Shown in pieces: positions 1 through 12,053 of a stretch of 64,000 bases of DNA. The stretch lies in the NCBI GenBank assembly GCA_003008705.1, contig PDUO01000030.1:125985-189984 (forward strand). The letters are read 5' to 3'. How positions within the stretch are numbered: position 1 is the first letter of the stretch; each line of letters opens with the position of its first letter. The position numbers and the translations under genes are program-made. The notes beneath the pieces were generated by a model, which saw only the letters and a program-made list of their open reading frames with translations, did no database searches and was not told where the DNA came from. The stretch comes from Pezicula radicicola (lineage: Eukaryota; Ascomycota; Leotiomycetes; Helotiales; Dermateaceae).

Positions 1-921
1 TATCTGCTTGGAGAACAAGGCTACGGCATAAGGGAAATTGCAACGATCCTCAATATCACACGCGTGCATACAGCTGCTGGAACCATGGGAGGTTGGGGTC
101 GTGGCTTAGCTATCAGTCGGGCTTTCGCGAGAGTGCGTATTGTCGGTGGTAAGAAGCTGATGGATATCCCGGCGCATGTCAAGGTTATGGCGCAGCAGGA
201 GGTTGAGTATAGAGGGTATATGCATCTGACATTCTTCTCGGTGTTGCTATTGGGGATCTCGGAGCAGACAACAACATCACCGACTATGGCACTTGGCATC
301 AGGGAGAGCTTGGCGAGAATCATGCCGGATCAAAAGGATGCTGTGTTGTTGCTTCGGATCTTGACACCAGTTGTCAAAGCCACGACGGCGAAAGCTGGTA
401 TTGCTGGTCTGAGCGAGTGCATGGAGTCACTTGGAGGAGTCGGGTATCTCGAAAATGAAGAGATGGAGTTCAACATTGCCAGACTTCTGCGCGATGCAGC
501 TGTATCAGCAATTTGGGAAGGCACCACAGATGTACTTGCTACTGACCTGCTGAAAGTACTCAAAGGACGACAGGGCAGGGAAATCATGACGGTGCTCGAA
601 AAATGGTTGGGCAATGCAGGTTTAGATGAGGCCGGGCTTGCGGAAAGATTCGTAGCATGGAAGGATAAGGTGAACACTGGGGCTTTGGAGACGCTGAAGG
701 TATATGGAAGGGATTTGATGTTTGAGCTTGGTAGGATTATCGGTGGATGTCTGCTGAAGCTAGATGCTGATATTGATGGATGTGAATTAGCAAGTGAGAT
801 ACACAGGCGGTGGGTTCATGGTAGACCTGCATTGATGGCTACTAAGTTTGATGAAAGTCTAGAGATGGATCGAAGAATTGTCTTCGAAGGAAGAATACCG
901 TCTACATTAGCAAAGTTGTAA
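1..921 (+). CDS. Acyl-CoA dehydrogenase family protein, C-terminal part
   Basis: The reading frame is open from the first base of the window to the TAA at 919-921, so the 5' end of the gene lies outside; the GTG at 64 is not a start. The visible 306 codons match the middle and C-terminal domains of fungal acyl-CoA dehydrogenases of the AidB/ACAD10-11-like group. They begin with the conserved LLGEQGYGIREIATILNITR stretch and include ECMESLGGVGYLEN and the family signature EGTTDVLATDLLKV near the C-terminus. These flavoproteins oxidise acyl-CoA esters and pass electrons to an electron-transfer flavoprotein or, in some members, directly to oxygen; substrate and compartment cannot be told here. 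No intron is seen in the visible part. The next gene is convergent. Family assignment is confident, subfamily is inference. Confidence 0.92.
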   Translation, partial: YLLGEQGYGIREIATILNITRVHTAAGTMGGWGRGLAISRAFARVRIVGGKKLMDIPAHVKVMAQQEVEYRGYMHLTFFSVLLLGISEQTTTSPTMALGIRESLARIMPDQKDAVLLLRILTPVVKATTAKAGIAGLSECMESLGGVGYLENEEMEFNIARLLRDAAVSAIWEGTTDVLATDLLKVLKGRQGREIMTVLEKWLGNAGLDEAGLAERFVAWKDKVNTGALETLKVYGRDLMFELGRIIGGCLLKLDADIDGCELASEIHRRWVHGRPALMATKFDESLEMDRRIVFEGRIPSTLAKL

Positions 922-1159
922 AAGGTATGGGGCTTGAAATCATCACTAGATGTACTTTCCAATGTTCAATGCAGTTGTCATTGCCTGCAAGCGACTTCCA
1001 TCGTACCTTCTACGAGAACTCTCTCCACTGCTCGCTTTTCTCACATTTGCACTTGCTGGACTCTCTATCCTAATACGTCCTGTTAAGAGAATTACTCAAC
1101 AATGAGAGAAATGCTTAAATTGCAATATATCACTGCTGAGCGACCCAATTTCTTCTCCC

Positions 1160-1694
1160 TTACTCTGCCCCAGCTTTAAAGAAATCCACCTTAACATTAT
1201 TCAAACCATCAGTCGGAGTATACGCCTCAATAATCCCTTAAAAAGTCCCCCAAATCAGCAAACAACCACAACTATCACGATACGCATCTAACTTACTCTC
1301 AATATACAACGGTTCCGTAGCTTTCAAATAAGGTTCATAATACGCTTTCTTACTTTGTACCTACCACATATACAATCAATACACTCCATACTATACTCTC
1401 ACGTCCCCCACACCTTTTTCAAAAGCAGAATAAAAAAAGCAAAAAAAGAAATATGGATGAACATACAGCCCAAAGCCACTTAATATCCTTAGTCCACCCC
1501 TTAGTCCATCTAAAAACCCCCGGTTCCTTAATATCCTGACCAACGAAGAAATAAGCACATTCTGGTTCGGCGATAACGGAGTCGTAAGCGGGTTTGAAGT
1601 AGGAAAGGAAGGTTTCGATGTCTTTTTTAGCGACTTTTATTTTTACTTGGAGGATTAGGGAGATTTTTTTGGTGGGTGGGATTGCTGAGGCCAT
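1160..1694 (-). CDS. Small ABM (antibiotic biosynthesis monooxygenase-like) domain protein
   Basis: A three-exon model fits: exon 1 1694-1467, exon 2 1360-1297, exon 3 1236-1160, giving about 122 residues. Introns are 106 bp (GTATGT...TAG) and 60 bp (GTAAGT, CTGAT branch site, TTTTTAAG). Exon 1 encodes KKISLILQVKIKVAKKDIET and EPECAYFFVGQD, and exon 2 encodes KKAYYEPYLKATEPLYI; together these resemble the dimeric alpha/beta barrel ABM fold of small fungal monooxygenase-like proteins. If the second intron is not used, exon 2 runs to a TAA at 1238-1240, and 25 codons in the same frame follow it. The ABM fold is found in cofactor-free oxygenases and in many proteins of unknown role, so no reaction is claimed. 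It is convergent with the acyl-CoA dehydrogenase gene. Confidence 0.75.
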
Positions 1695-2459
1695 TTCTTG
1701 TCGGTTGGTTGGATGGTTTTGGTGTTTGGTGTTTGGTGAATTTCAATGTGATAAGCTGAATGGCTTGGCTGGTCACGAGTAGAAGAACCAAGCAAGCTAT
1801 TCCTGCAGAGCTGACTGCTGTGCCACATTTGCGCACATTTCCTGATATGGATTCGTACCGGGAAACCTTGGGTATGGTTATAACGTTAAAAAAGGATTTA
1901 GCGTACAGAGCTCAATTGATACCTTATTTCGAGATTGTTTGTGCTGTGTAAGTAGATTGGGCAAACAAGGCGCACTTCATTGTCTAGCAAGTCACAGGAG
2001 AGGGATGATTTAGTGGGTACAGTCCACAAGAACATTTGCTTACGATTTATATAAACGAAGTCGGCGTGTAAGTGGCATATGGGAACCCCAGTCCCTTAAA
2101 CACACTATTACCAGACTGCATTCAAGCAGCCAACTAGGTGTGAGGTTTCCCTATGATCAGAAGTGGCATCCGTGACCCGTCACAGCGTTCCTCATCATAG
2201 ACTGTAATATCTACTTTAGCGGCCGCAACTACAATTTCCAGCCCACCATTGAAATCTGATACCTCGTAGAGATTGCTGGCTGCTGGCCAGAGTATCCTTC
2301 GAGGTTTCTTATTCGAATCCGAATTCTTCTGCACCATCTCCTTTCAGTGGCCTGTCCTTGGATTCTTGTAACTAGCCAATGTGGTGGCTGGTATGCCCAC
2401 AGACACTAAAAGTGGATAAAGATATTTAGAACGATATCTAGCTCTCTTTTCGGCCTTTC
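1695..2459. other. Intergenic, no supported gene
   Basis: Only short open frames occur here. A 67-codon minus frame at 2134-2337 (N-terminus MVQKNSDSNKKP) lies downstream of the membrane-protein gene, but I see no domain, splice context or conservation that supports it. Confidence 0.5.
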
Positions 2460-3482
2460 TCAGCGCCCAACTCTTCGGAAGGGATTTGGTTGGAATGACT
2501 CTCGACCATATCGTTTATCATCCTTACTGTAAAGTAGAATATTATCATCCACAACCACAGAAGGAACATTCATCTCGCCTACAACAAAAAATACAACATT
2601 AGCAAACATTTCTCTCCATCTCAGCCATTCACAAAATCGGAACAGAAATGATGACATACCTCGAAGAAGTTCAATCATAGAAACGAGCGGCAACAAAAGC
2701 AAAAGCAGCGGAAGAAGTTGACCAAAACTCCACACTTTCTCCCCAAGATCAGCTAGAGGAACTGAAGGACTTCCAAAAGCCTGACTCAACATAATAACCC
2801 TGACAGTAGCACCACAGCCGCTAGCAAACAAGATAACCAAACCACCAAGCTGGAAGAATTTAAGCCAGCTTTGATTCCGAGCATGTAGATACCAAACTCC
2901 GGTCGCAAAAACAAGACAGTTCCCAACTATCACTGCGATGGTTCCAGCGATTGAGATCCCGGCGTTCGAGGGTGCTTTGTTGGAATCAAGTTGCCATACA
3001 CAAGCAATGGGAAGTGTTTGGGGTAGATTCTTCATAACATCCATAAGGATGAAAATTCCAAAAACGCAAGATAAGATTAAATTAACCAACATGAAGAATT
3101 GTCGTAACCAGCGCAAGACCCAGTCGCGTTTGAAATCGTTTACGAGAGCTAAGAGGGTGGAGAGGTGGGTGGCCGTTGAGAGTAAGGATAACATCCAGAT
3201 AATGAAGAAGTGATATGGCACCATGGTTTGCATCTTGGCTAGCCCTACACATTGGATACCGATTCCTGTGAGGACTTGCTGATCACTGAGTGATAATAGC
3301 AGCTTTCGAAGGATCTTGGCTTCAGATTTTCGTCGTGCTTCGTGGATGATGATTATTGCGCTCATGACAATTGCGAGGCCAGCGGTGATGATGAATGAAA
3401 GGAGAACACCAGCTCCTGCTACCCCTGCATCGGTGCTTGTCACCGTTGGTACTGAGCTACAATTTGTGCTAGATTCGAACAT
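2460..3482 (-). CDS. Six-transmembrane integral membrane protein, unknown function
   Basis: Two exons, 3482-2660 and 2578-2460, give about 313 residues. The 81-bp intron (2659-2579, GTATGT...TTGTAG, CTGAG branch site) is a multiple of three, so unspliced reading is also open; splicing makes LLR-GEMNVP and removes an Arg/Phe/Trp-rich stretch unlike the rest. Six hydrophobic segments are visible: around residues 20-45, 90-115, 130-155, 175-195, 210-235 and 250-275. The short acidic/Ser/Thr-rich N-terminus (MFESSTNCSSVPT) has no cleavable signal peptide, and the C-terminus is basic and polar. The topology recalls the many uncharacterised multi-pass proteins of filamentous ascomycetes. No transporter or receptor signature is seen, so no function is assigned. 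Confidence 0.75.
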   Translation of the reverse strand: MFESSTNCSSVPTVTSTDAGVAGAGVLLSFIITAGLAIVMSAIIIIHEARRKSEAKILRKLLLSLSDQQVLTGIGIQCVGLAKMQTMVPYHFFIIWMLSLLSTATHLSTLLALVNDFKRDWVLRWLRQFFMLVNLILSCVFGIFILMDVMKNLPQTLPIACVWQLDSNKAPSNAGISIAGTIAVIVGNCLVFATGVWYLHARNQSWLKFFQLGGLVILFASGCGATVRVIMLSQAFGSPSVPLADLGEKVWSFGQLLPLLLLLLPLVSMIELLRGMSSFLFRFCEWLRWREMFANVVFFVVGEMNVPSVVVDDNILLYSKDDKRYGRESFQPNPFRRVGR

Positions 3483-4574
3483 CTTGAAGAAGGTACGCGA
3501 TGATTCTCGAGGTCATTGATCTTGACGACGACGAGAGACATGGAAGAGAAGAAAGTTGAAGGCTTTCTATTTCATCCGAAGGGGGTTCAGCTGCATTGTT
3601 GTCTAAATAAAATCTGCGGGGGACATGCTTGGGATGTTTCTTCTTAAAGACCCGACATCCAATCAATATTCACTTGGGAAGAGGCGAAGCGCTGGATCCT
3701 CGCTTAGCGACCCAGCTGTTTCGTACTCCCAGGAACAAAGAATTTGATATGGCGACAGATCAGCATCTCAAAACTACAAGTACCGTAAACGACCTTCTCA
3801 AAGGCCTCGGTATCAGAAAGATCTTTTGTTTCATCTTGAACGGCGGCATGCTTCTTGAGCGAAGCGAAATTAACAAAGAAATGTCGTGGATGTCCTCCAC
3901 AGAATGTCCAGAATGTTGACCCTGTTTCGGCTAGAGTGCATAGCCACTTTTGAGCCACTTATTGCAGGGTTCATGCTGTTTTTCATCTGGAGTTTGAGGT
4001 TTGAAGTATGGATAACGTCATCTCTTACGGAATGCCATGCAGAGCTGATTTCCGGCTGAATGAGCTGATTTCCCGCTGAAAGCTGAGCAGCTCCTCGGTA
4101 CTTGATGAACCAGTTCCCTAAGCAGTTGATTTTCCTTGCTTGATACTTAGCTATCCTTAGCAAGGCTCGCACCTCGAAGCGACAAACGGACAATAGCAGG
4201 GCAAATTTCCGTTCGCTAAACGTCCTACTTTTTAGGTAGACGAGCTCTTTACTGTCCTGTTGTACACAATAGTATTAGCTTTTCAAGTGTCGCTTTGTCT
4301 TAGGATAACCCACCGGTCCGTCAAGCGAGGGATAATATCTCCTGCTCTCTTTTATACATACTTCCTATGTTTTTTGACTTGTTATTAGACCACACTGTGA
4401 CCACTGTACGCCTAGGCCCTGAAACTGCTTTTGACGATAGACTGGCCGGACTGTTTGCCACTATTTATCTCCGCTGAGTCTATGTCCAGCTACAGTAACA
4501 GTTCCCTGTCAGAAATTGGGCATTTTGATATGTACAAAGATCTCATTAAGGTCTATCCAATTACACCTCAACAC
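3483..4574. other. Intergenic, no supported gene
   Basis: No coding frame with recognisable content is seen. Near 4031-4085 there is a short imperfect direct repeat in which the motif gagctgatttcc/cggctgaa recurs. Base composition is ordinary, not RIP-like. Confidence 0.5.
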
Positions 4575-5603
4575 CTAAGAACCAGTACTCGTCGTACTAG
4601 CACTACCACTAGTAGAACTCCCACTCCCAGCCCCAGCAGCAGAAGTAGCAGTAGCAGTAGCAGTAGAACTCTGTTTAACAACCGTAGCCTGAACAAACTT
4701 GACCCAACGTATTAAAAACAATATTAACAAGAGCACTCAAAGGAGAGTACGAATAAGTCTTCTGAGTTAAACCATTCCCAAGATCTTCACTGATACCAGT
4801 ATACGTCATATTATCAAGATAATTCCCAACCATACTACTTACTGTACTTCCAGCTGTATCTTCTACTTCTTGTACTATGTTTCCTCGATTGTCGACGATG
4901 AAGGAGAGGGTTGTTCCGCTTTGTGTTATTGATCCTAATAGACCGTCTACGGCTCCTACTACTGTGTCTACTATACTTGTTACGTTGTTTAACACTGAGA
5001 TTAGGAGTGGATTTAGGTCGAGGGATTGGAAGACTCGTTGGACTATCTGGACGAGGTTACCGAGACGGATGATGAGTCTTTTTGAGTTCAAAGTTAGCGA
5101 TTTTCTTTTGTGAAATGGGAAATTTTTGATGTATTTGTTAAGAGGAAAGATGGATGTGGATTTAAGCTTTTAAACTTTTTAAGCTCTCAAGTAAAAGAAG
5201 GTTTTTGGGAGAACAAAAAGTTGTCTTACTCAAGCTCAGCCTCGATATCAGTAATAGTAACATTAATCTTCTGTACCGAGACAGCCACTCCCGCATTGAT
5301 AGTAACCAAGCTGGCGACTTGAGCATTAAGGTTGATATCCGCAGTAAATTCATCTACATCCAACTCAATACGGCCGACAGATAAATTCGGAACGTTAAGG
5401 TGAACATCAGGAGGACCGGAAGTGACTGCAGTAGCGCTGGTAGTTGTTCCCGTAGCCGTGGTAGATGAATTGGTAATTGGAGGAGTGGTTGAGAATGTTG
5501 CAGAGGCGGAAGTTGTAGCTGTTGAGGTTTGGGATTGTACTGGTGATATTATGAGGAGGGGAAATACCTAGAAGAGAGATAGGAGAAACGAGTGAGATGG
5601 CAT
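4575..5603 (-). pseudogene. Broken gene for a fungal secreted Ser/Thr/Ala-tailed protein (copy A)
   Basis: Start ATG 5603-5601; exon 1 to 5230, a 152-bp intron (5229-5078, GTAAGA, branch GCTAAC), then exon 2. The product would be a secreted protein: a hydrophobic N-terminus, a Thr/Ser-rich linker, a domain with PDVHLNVPNLSVGRIELDVD, then RLGNLVQIVQRVFQSLDLNP, and a low-complexity TATATATSAAG tail from a (GCT ACT)n tract. I recognise this as a family of extracellular, probably wall-associated ascomycete proteins without known biochemistry. Two lesions are seen. Codon 12 is TAG (5570-5568) inside the signal peptide, consistent with a C-to-T or G-to-A change. An extra T in GTTTG near 4695 shifts the frame, so the ORF stops at 4675 instead of 4575. 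A paralogue lies divergently at 7003. Confidence 0.75.
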
Positions 5604-7002
5604 GGCTGCTACTGTAGGTATTGAAAAAGAGTGACGAGGGCGAGGGCGATGTGAGGGACAGGTAGGTGTGAGAAGGAGTTGGGGAAGAGGAGGGACCTAG
5701 AAGTAACTCAAGACGAAATAGTTTAATTGCCCCATCTTTAGGTTAAGTCTATGGCAGTAACCTCAGATGGCCAATGAAGAACAGCGGGTTCCTGGAAAAG
5801 GAGCAGAAAAATTGGAAATGCAAGAAAAAAGTCCTTAAGGGGGGAGGTTACCAAGTTTTTCAACTTATGACATCGGTTTACTTAGTAGCTAAGTACTGTC
5901 CTGTACCTAGTAGTATAAAATTTTAAATCGAGACCATCCATCACATTCGAGGAAATGTGATGGCTAACGAGCCTAATATTCAAATTATGGAATGGTTTTA
6001 AGCGGATCTTGATGGGTGAAATTGTAGCAATGGAACATCTGAAGGAGGGCTGAGTGCAATGCAGTCTTTATAGTATTAGTTTAGATTGGGCCTCGTGCTG
6101 TAACCCGGTAGGGAAGTTTGCGAGATAAGGTTATATCTGAACAAGGAGTGTATATTAAATGTCGACGAGTCAAGCCAATCTGGGGTAGGAAAGGAATTTA
6201 CTTTGGGCATTAGCTCGTGGAACCAAAGCCGGCTAAGGGCACGGCTACAGCTCAACCAATTAACCAGGTTAAATAGGAAATTTGTTTAAGCGATCAGTCT
6301 AATTTGCATGCTTCCGCCCCCCTAATGGCAAGGGATGTGAAGAGCACGTTTATTTCTGCATGCGACCAGTACGCACAATGCGATTCCTGCAAGATGGGAA
6401 AGCCACTGATAAGGGACTTTCCGAGCGGAGAAAAAGCCGATTCCAGGTCGTATTGTTCTCAAAACGGTCCAGAACTGCATGTTGCCGGGTTCATGTTGAT
6501 CAATGCTGAGAAAGCTCGGCCGTTCTAACCGTAGGATCCCTGAGAACCTGGTTGACTACTGCAAGTCTACTCGCAAGTGGTCGGTCGTGTCTGTTTGTAG
6601 ATTGGAGAGGATTGTGTTAGGTCATTGACTTCAATTCTTAGTACACCGTTAGGTTACTTATTTTTCATCATATGCATCCATCATGTTAATCCTTAAATCT
6701 TCAGTTATGGATTCTCTTATTATTGGTACGTCACAGAATCACACACAGCCTTCATAGGTTGACTTGTTAAACCGGTTTGTGTTCCTGGATAAGGGGTGGT
6801 GCACCTGGTCTGTTGAATCTCTACCCCATTGTACCTATTCCCAAGGTCCTCTCCCCTCCTTCGAACCAGTTCTTTTGATTCTGAATATCCGTTCTCGTCT
6901 CCTCAATCCATTCCCATCGACGTGCGGATACTCCTCAGTCACCCTCAGTGACTCCGAATCTCACCACACTCTTTCCCAAAAACCAACGAGATTCACACAA
7001 AC
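5604..7002. other. Divergent intergenic region between the two secreted-protein copies
   Basis: No gene is supported in about 1.4 kb. The short plus frame 6304-6528 has no recognisable content. The region presumably carries the promoters of both flanking copies; no clear TATA box or known operator stands out. Confidence 0.45.
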
Positions 7003-7877
7003 ATGTCATCCTCACTCCTTCAAAGCAGCATCTTCCTCGTGCTCTCCATCATTCCCTTCATCAACGCCCAAGTATCCAGCTACATCGGCTACAACCTCAA
7101 TCAAACCGGCGACCCAAACTCCACAGTCTACGAAACCGACGAAACCGACACAGCAGGAAACTCGTCAACCCTCATTCCAGACCCCTATGTATTCCTCAAC
7201 GCCTCGGTGCACGTAGGAGAAATCGACATACTAACCCTAACCCTACAAGCCCCCAAGTCCTCGAATTACTAAACTTCAACGCCGGCGTCGACATCTCAAT
7301 CGATCGAGTAGAACTACTGATTCAAAAAACGTCAGCGCTCAGGTTATGCTAGAAGCAAGATTAGCAAATCTAGTATTGATGATGATTGATGATATTTTAA
7401 GTTCGTTGGATTTAAATCCTGTACTTGCTACTTTGGGACAAGATGTAGGAGAGATTGTGAATATGACAGTTGGTGGATTGACGGGTTCTGATTCTTTGAG
7501 TATGATAGCTAAAAGAGGATTGGCTTATAATCGGGCACATAATGTTTATTCTATTAACGATTATAGTGGACATACGCATACGAATCGGATATTATCGCAA
7601 TCTAGTAGTATTGTTGATCAGTCTTTGGATGATGATGGGAATGTGTTGAGTTCGAGAGATGTTGGCAAGTTTTTGAAGGAGATGTCTTACTTGTAATGGG
7701 TATAATCAGACGATGGTTTTGGATGGGAAGGTTGTTCATGAGGTTCAGTATTTGTATACGCCTTATAATGGGTTGAATGTTGTTAGTGCTATTTATATTA
7801 ATGATTCTGGGAGCGTGGTTGCTACACAGGTTTTGAGCGAGGCAAGTGGTGGTGGTGAAAGTACGATTGGCAACTAG
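7003..7877 (+). pseudogene. Broken gene for the related secreted protein (copy B)
   Basis: ATG 7003 opens a signal peptide (hydrophobic core LQSSIFLVLSIIPFINAQ) followed by a Thr/Asp-rich stretch and PYVFLNASVHVGEIDILTL, the counterpart of PDVHLNVPNLSVGRIELD in copy A. Similarity then continues through all three frames. A shift near 7230-7245 is needed to reach LELLNFNAGVDISIDRVEL. Another at the A run near 7327 reaches SAQVMLEARLANLVLM and DDILSSLDLNPVL. A third, an extra T at about 7690, reaches GYNQTMVLDGKVVHEVQYLY, ending at TAG 7875-7877. No nonsense codon is needed. The domain order equals copy A, without the long Ser/Ala tail. Alternative explanation: sequencing indels at homopolymers, but no other gene in the window shows this pattern. 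Confidence 0.72.
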
Positions 7878-8323
7878 GAGGCGTTGGGTCACATTGGAAG
7901 GGATATAGGACTCAGACTTGTTCTTGTGCTGAAATAGACAAATATACACACCAAATCGCCAGTTTTTTCTTCAGGGAATATACATTCAAAAATGTACTTT
8001 ATTTGCGCCTGTGTTCACATAGTATTCAGGACCCTATATTTGTCTCCCTTATTTTTACTTCGAGCCTCAATATTTCTCACTCAAAACTTGGTTGTTTAAA
8101 TAACAAAGTAAATTGCTCATAATGGGAAGGAAACTTGGCTTTAACTTCGGAGGCGACTTTGCTCTCCCTCACTTATTTATTGTTGTCACTTTAAAGTACG
8201 AGATTAAGTTTATTGCATCTACTTTCGTAAATGGCGGACTCATTTGACCAGCAGGACCCAGGAAAAGTTGTCGTTTAATTTATAGCTCTCGCAATATACC
8301 GTTCTGTATTGCCGAGATCCCTT
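7878..8323. other. Convergent 3' intergenic region
   Basis: A 446-bp spacer between the 3' ends of the secreted-protein copy B and the OPT gene; no gene seen. Confidence 0.5.
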
Positions 8324-11300
8324 CTATGGAAAACTTCCCTTCTCAGGACCGAAATAGCCCCTTGCGGGAATAGGCCAAATGCCAACACTGGAGCCATCAA
8401 CACCAGCCCCACTAACAGTGTTGCCCCACCACTTCAAACTCTTAGGATTATAACCAACAGCAAAGAACATAACCAGCCCACTAATAGCAACCCCAGCAGT
8501 CAAGGCAGCCGATAATACATAATTGTACTTTTCCCACCATGCTAATCGATGTCTTGGTAGCCAATACATGAAGATAAACGATAGAATGATGCCAGGCGTT
8601 TTGTAGGATAAATTGGACGGTGCCCAGTGTTGGATTCCTTGGATTATTAGAATGGGGTTTAGCCAGAGTAGGGAGCCGATGAATGGGAATAGTGTTTTGT
8701 TTAGTAGTGCGAAAGTTCGTGGTCTGAGTTTTAAACGGAGCTTTTCTCTGATTCCAGGGAGGTATTTGGGTCCTAGACCTTGTGCGACTAGGAAGACAAT
8801 GGCAACTAATGTACCAATGAGGAAACACCATTTGAAGAGTGGGTAGAGCGAGTTGAACATTCGGTCGGACCCGAGGAGACCCCACATTAGGGAACTGGAG
8901 TATAATGGGAAACCATCGTTGGCACAGGTGAAGCGGCTGGGTTGAGTGGATGTGCATAGGTCTTTGACATTGGTGAGAACGAAGTCCTGGGTCCCGACCG
9001 CCACAAAGCAAGTGATAATGATGGTACCGATCTGACTTCTGTTCGTCAAGAGGGAGTTAGTAATTACTTCTGTTGTAGGGGATTTGGAGCTGTTGCTCCC
9101 GAGGAATGTCTCGAGAGCAGGAATCTCAAGAGAAAATATCTTAAAATGGGATGTCTCAAGAGGAATTCCTCTCAAGATGCTCCCGAATAGGAACAAAAGT
9201 GCTCCCCCATACGTACCTAAAAACGGCTCTGGGAGCAATCTTGCAGTAATGAGCCATCTTCTGATCTTGAACGTAATTATCTCCATAACCAGCCAGAGCC
9301 CAGGAACCCAGGGTTTGTGCAAACAGGAAAGCGTTGGGGTTGTTGGGGAGGATAAATCCAGTGATGACCTGGATCAAAGACCCCAATCCTAAGTTTGTGC
9401 CCGTTGTTGCTGATAAGAACGAAAGAGGAACAGCAAACACGAGGTTGATGCCGATCATTAGAAAGGTAAGATATACTGGGGTACCAAGAGGATATATCTA
9501 GAGTTTTGACAATTAGTACAGCTCTATACTTTGTAAGTTTAATGATAGTACCTTGAGGAAGACAATTGAGACGACAATGGCTAAAAGTAAAATTATTAGG
9601 AACCACCAATCGGGAACTTCCTTATATTTTGCCATGAGCCGACTGTGCACATCCATAGGCTGCCCTTCATAATTCCCTTTACCGTACCGTAATCCCTTGT
9701 AGAAATCGACATATGCGGCCGAGACTGTTGACCATTGGTTAACCATAATGTAGAGAAAATAGACAGGATAAAAGGCAAAATTTGCTCCAACAGTAAGAAT
9801 GTAACCGGCTGAATAGAATGGAGGCGAGTAGCTTTGATACAGCGCCTGATCAAGTTTGTTGTCGATGACTACTTTTTGTACACTGTAAGTGGTACCATCG
9901 TTTGCAAACGCTGAGGATGAGTTGATGGGTAGATAAGCCGTGTTGTACATGTTGGTGTAGTATATTCCTAGAATGATAAAGGCACCAAGAATACTGCCGA
10001 AGTACATTGTGCATGTAGCGAAAAAAGGCTGGGCCAGAGCAGCATAGGAAGACGTGGCAACATTCCAATCAAAAGTCGTAATGGGGTTAAATAAGCCCAA
10101 TCCTAGCGAAGACCCAGTGAGGATTGCCAGAGTGACATTTTGAGGAGCAATCCAGGTCATCCAATTGAAAGTTGACAAAGCCGTAAATAGATATCCGGGC
10201 AGCCAATAGTAGAAAATCATGCAGATGGTAACAGTGTAGAAGAACTTGTATCGAGAGATTGTCCAACCATGAATGTTTTCCTTTGGCTCGGGTCGAGTGA
10301 GAGCTCGGTTCATTGCAATTGTCGGCAGGATCGTCGGCCATAGTGCTTTGACTGGGTACACACTGAACCGTCTTAGATAGCCAGCAAAACCCATTCCCAT
10401 GAGCTGGACGAATAATGTTAACATCAACTGGTACCCAAACGTGACAAACGTCTCGCCATAGAAGACTGGTGACTTTTGAACCTGTGAGATAAAGAGATGG
10501 AGTTAGTTTAAAATTTTCTGGGGAGTTTTGAGAGCATTATACTCCTAGCTTTTACTTACCAGAATCATTCCATAACTGTTCGTCGTGTAGATGGCAATAT
10601 TGTAGGTGATAGTTGCGAACATCTGTTCTTTGAAAGTCCATGGACCTGGATTAAGCGAGTGGCGAATTCCCCAGATCGTAATTCCCCAGTCGGGTAAGAT
10701 GAGCTCAAGGAACTTGGCGCATGGGAACAACAAGATCTGAATAACCGAGCCGCTTAAACCTGTAACAGAAGTTAGTATATTCAAATAAAAAGGCACAGTT
10801 GGATTCCTGAATCTAATCTTACTAATTGACGGGAAACGACTGTTGAAGAAGGTCGACATGAAGGTCCCAATGACAGCCCAACCAATACCCAGGAAGTAAG
10901 CCCGAATAGTTTCAACCGGAACATTAGTATTGTCCAGAGGCTCAGCAACGGCTCGGACTCCTGGATAAGGAGACGAGTATCTCATCATGGTGGCATCAAT
11001 TCTCAAATCACGATCATAGAATTCGCCGTACAGTTTTGGGCCTTGCAGCAATCGCTTCATGCGCTCCCTCATCTCACTGGGAAAGTTCCAGTCATCGGCG
11101 TGGAACTTGACGGACTCGGTGATGATTGCAATAGCTTCTTCCTCGCTCATATTTTTAATGATGTCCAAGATATGGTCTCCTTCACCATTGGGAGCCAACT
11201 CCTCGAGCATTTCATGACTGATCTGATCCCCTATTTGCTCATGTGTCGCATTGGGAGGGGTCTTTTCCGGATCAGACCTAGACGTGTCCGGCGCGACTTC

Positions 11301-11330
11301 ATCGTCAATGACTTCTACCGTTCCAGACAT
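8324..11330 (-). CDS. Oligopeptide transporter, OPT family
   Basis: Five exons: 11330-10823, 10759-10560, 10481-9552, 9497-9217 and 9038-8324. Introns are 63, 78, 54, 178 bp; all frames join and give 877 residues, the usual length for this family. OPT proteins are proton-coupled plasma-membrane importers of small peptides or metal-chelating peptides. Visible marks are a long acidic cytosolic N-terminus, SSPYPGVRAVAEP, the hallmark SLNPGPWTFKEQM, about 14-16 hydrophobic segments, RQF-type middle region IHGWTISRYKFF, IVLPNNPNAF-like GFILPNNPNAFLFAQTLG, GDNYVQDQKMAHYCKIAPR, and a C-terminus YWLPRHRLAWWEKYNYVLSA. The first intron is a multiple of three, so it is easily missed: splicing converts FPSIS to the conserved FPSISLSGSVIQ. 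Substrate within the OPT group is not predictable from this sequence. Confidence 0.95.
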
Positions 11331-12023
11331 GGCCGCAGGAGAAAGGTGGTGGTGATTCCAACAACTTCAATATATACATATATAAGGTTGAAGGCCAGAG
11401 TCCTATGGCAGAAGGGGAAGGAGTCTGTGAGAAGTCCATCGTAGGCGAAGGCTGGAATATAAGTGAGGGTTAGCCATCCCCACGGGCGACAATGCAGAGA
11501 GTGGGCTTGAGCGGGCGAGATTAACCGACAGAGTTGATAGCCATGGCAACGTTACAACTTCCCTACAATTAGCCTGCAGCAGTTATGATAACCCATCATG
11601 TGCCGCCGTGCCGCGTACGTGGGCAAACGAAATGCGGGGAAATGGATATTTGAGCATCTCACCGTGCGTGAACTGGTACAGATGGCTCGGGATTTCTCGA
11701 CTGACTTGGGTTGTAAACTTCCAATTTGGGCGTAGGTAGGAGTGTCCATGGTTACAATCTGCGATATGAAAAATGGGGGATGCGATACTGCATCTGCTTG
11801 CGGTTGGGTCTGCGACTCCTCTGCAGGCATGTCCATGGGGGTTCGATCTCCTGTATCTTTCTTATCTGACTGATCTATTGTTGATAACCCCCAATACAGT
11901 ACCGATGTACCTGAGCCTAAGAATTTGTTCTTTCGGAGTCAATAATAGTAGGTACTTATCTTTGGACGGAGATTGAATCTCTGCGCATTACTGTATTTAT
12001 TGTTCGAAAGGCTCAAAAACTTG

Positions 12024-12053
12024 GAGTCGAGTCGAGTCGAGTCGAGTCGAGTC
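12024..12053. repeat. (GAGTC)6 microsatellite
   Basis: Six perfect pentanucleotide units, followed by a partial degenerate unit. Confidence 0.95.

Noticed and set aside
2134..2337. 67-codon minus frame downstream of the six-TM gene
   Set aside because: No start context, domain or splice link; could be chance.
7225..7240. Telomere-like ctaaccctaaccctac
   Set aside because: Only two units, internal to the broken secreted-protein gene; no telomeric array or subtelomeric structure.
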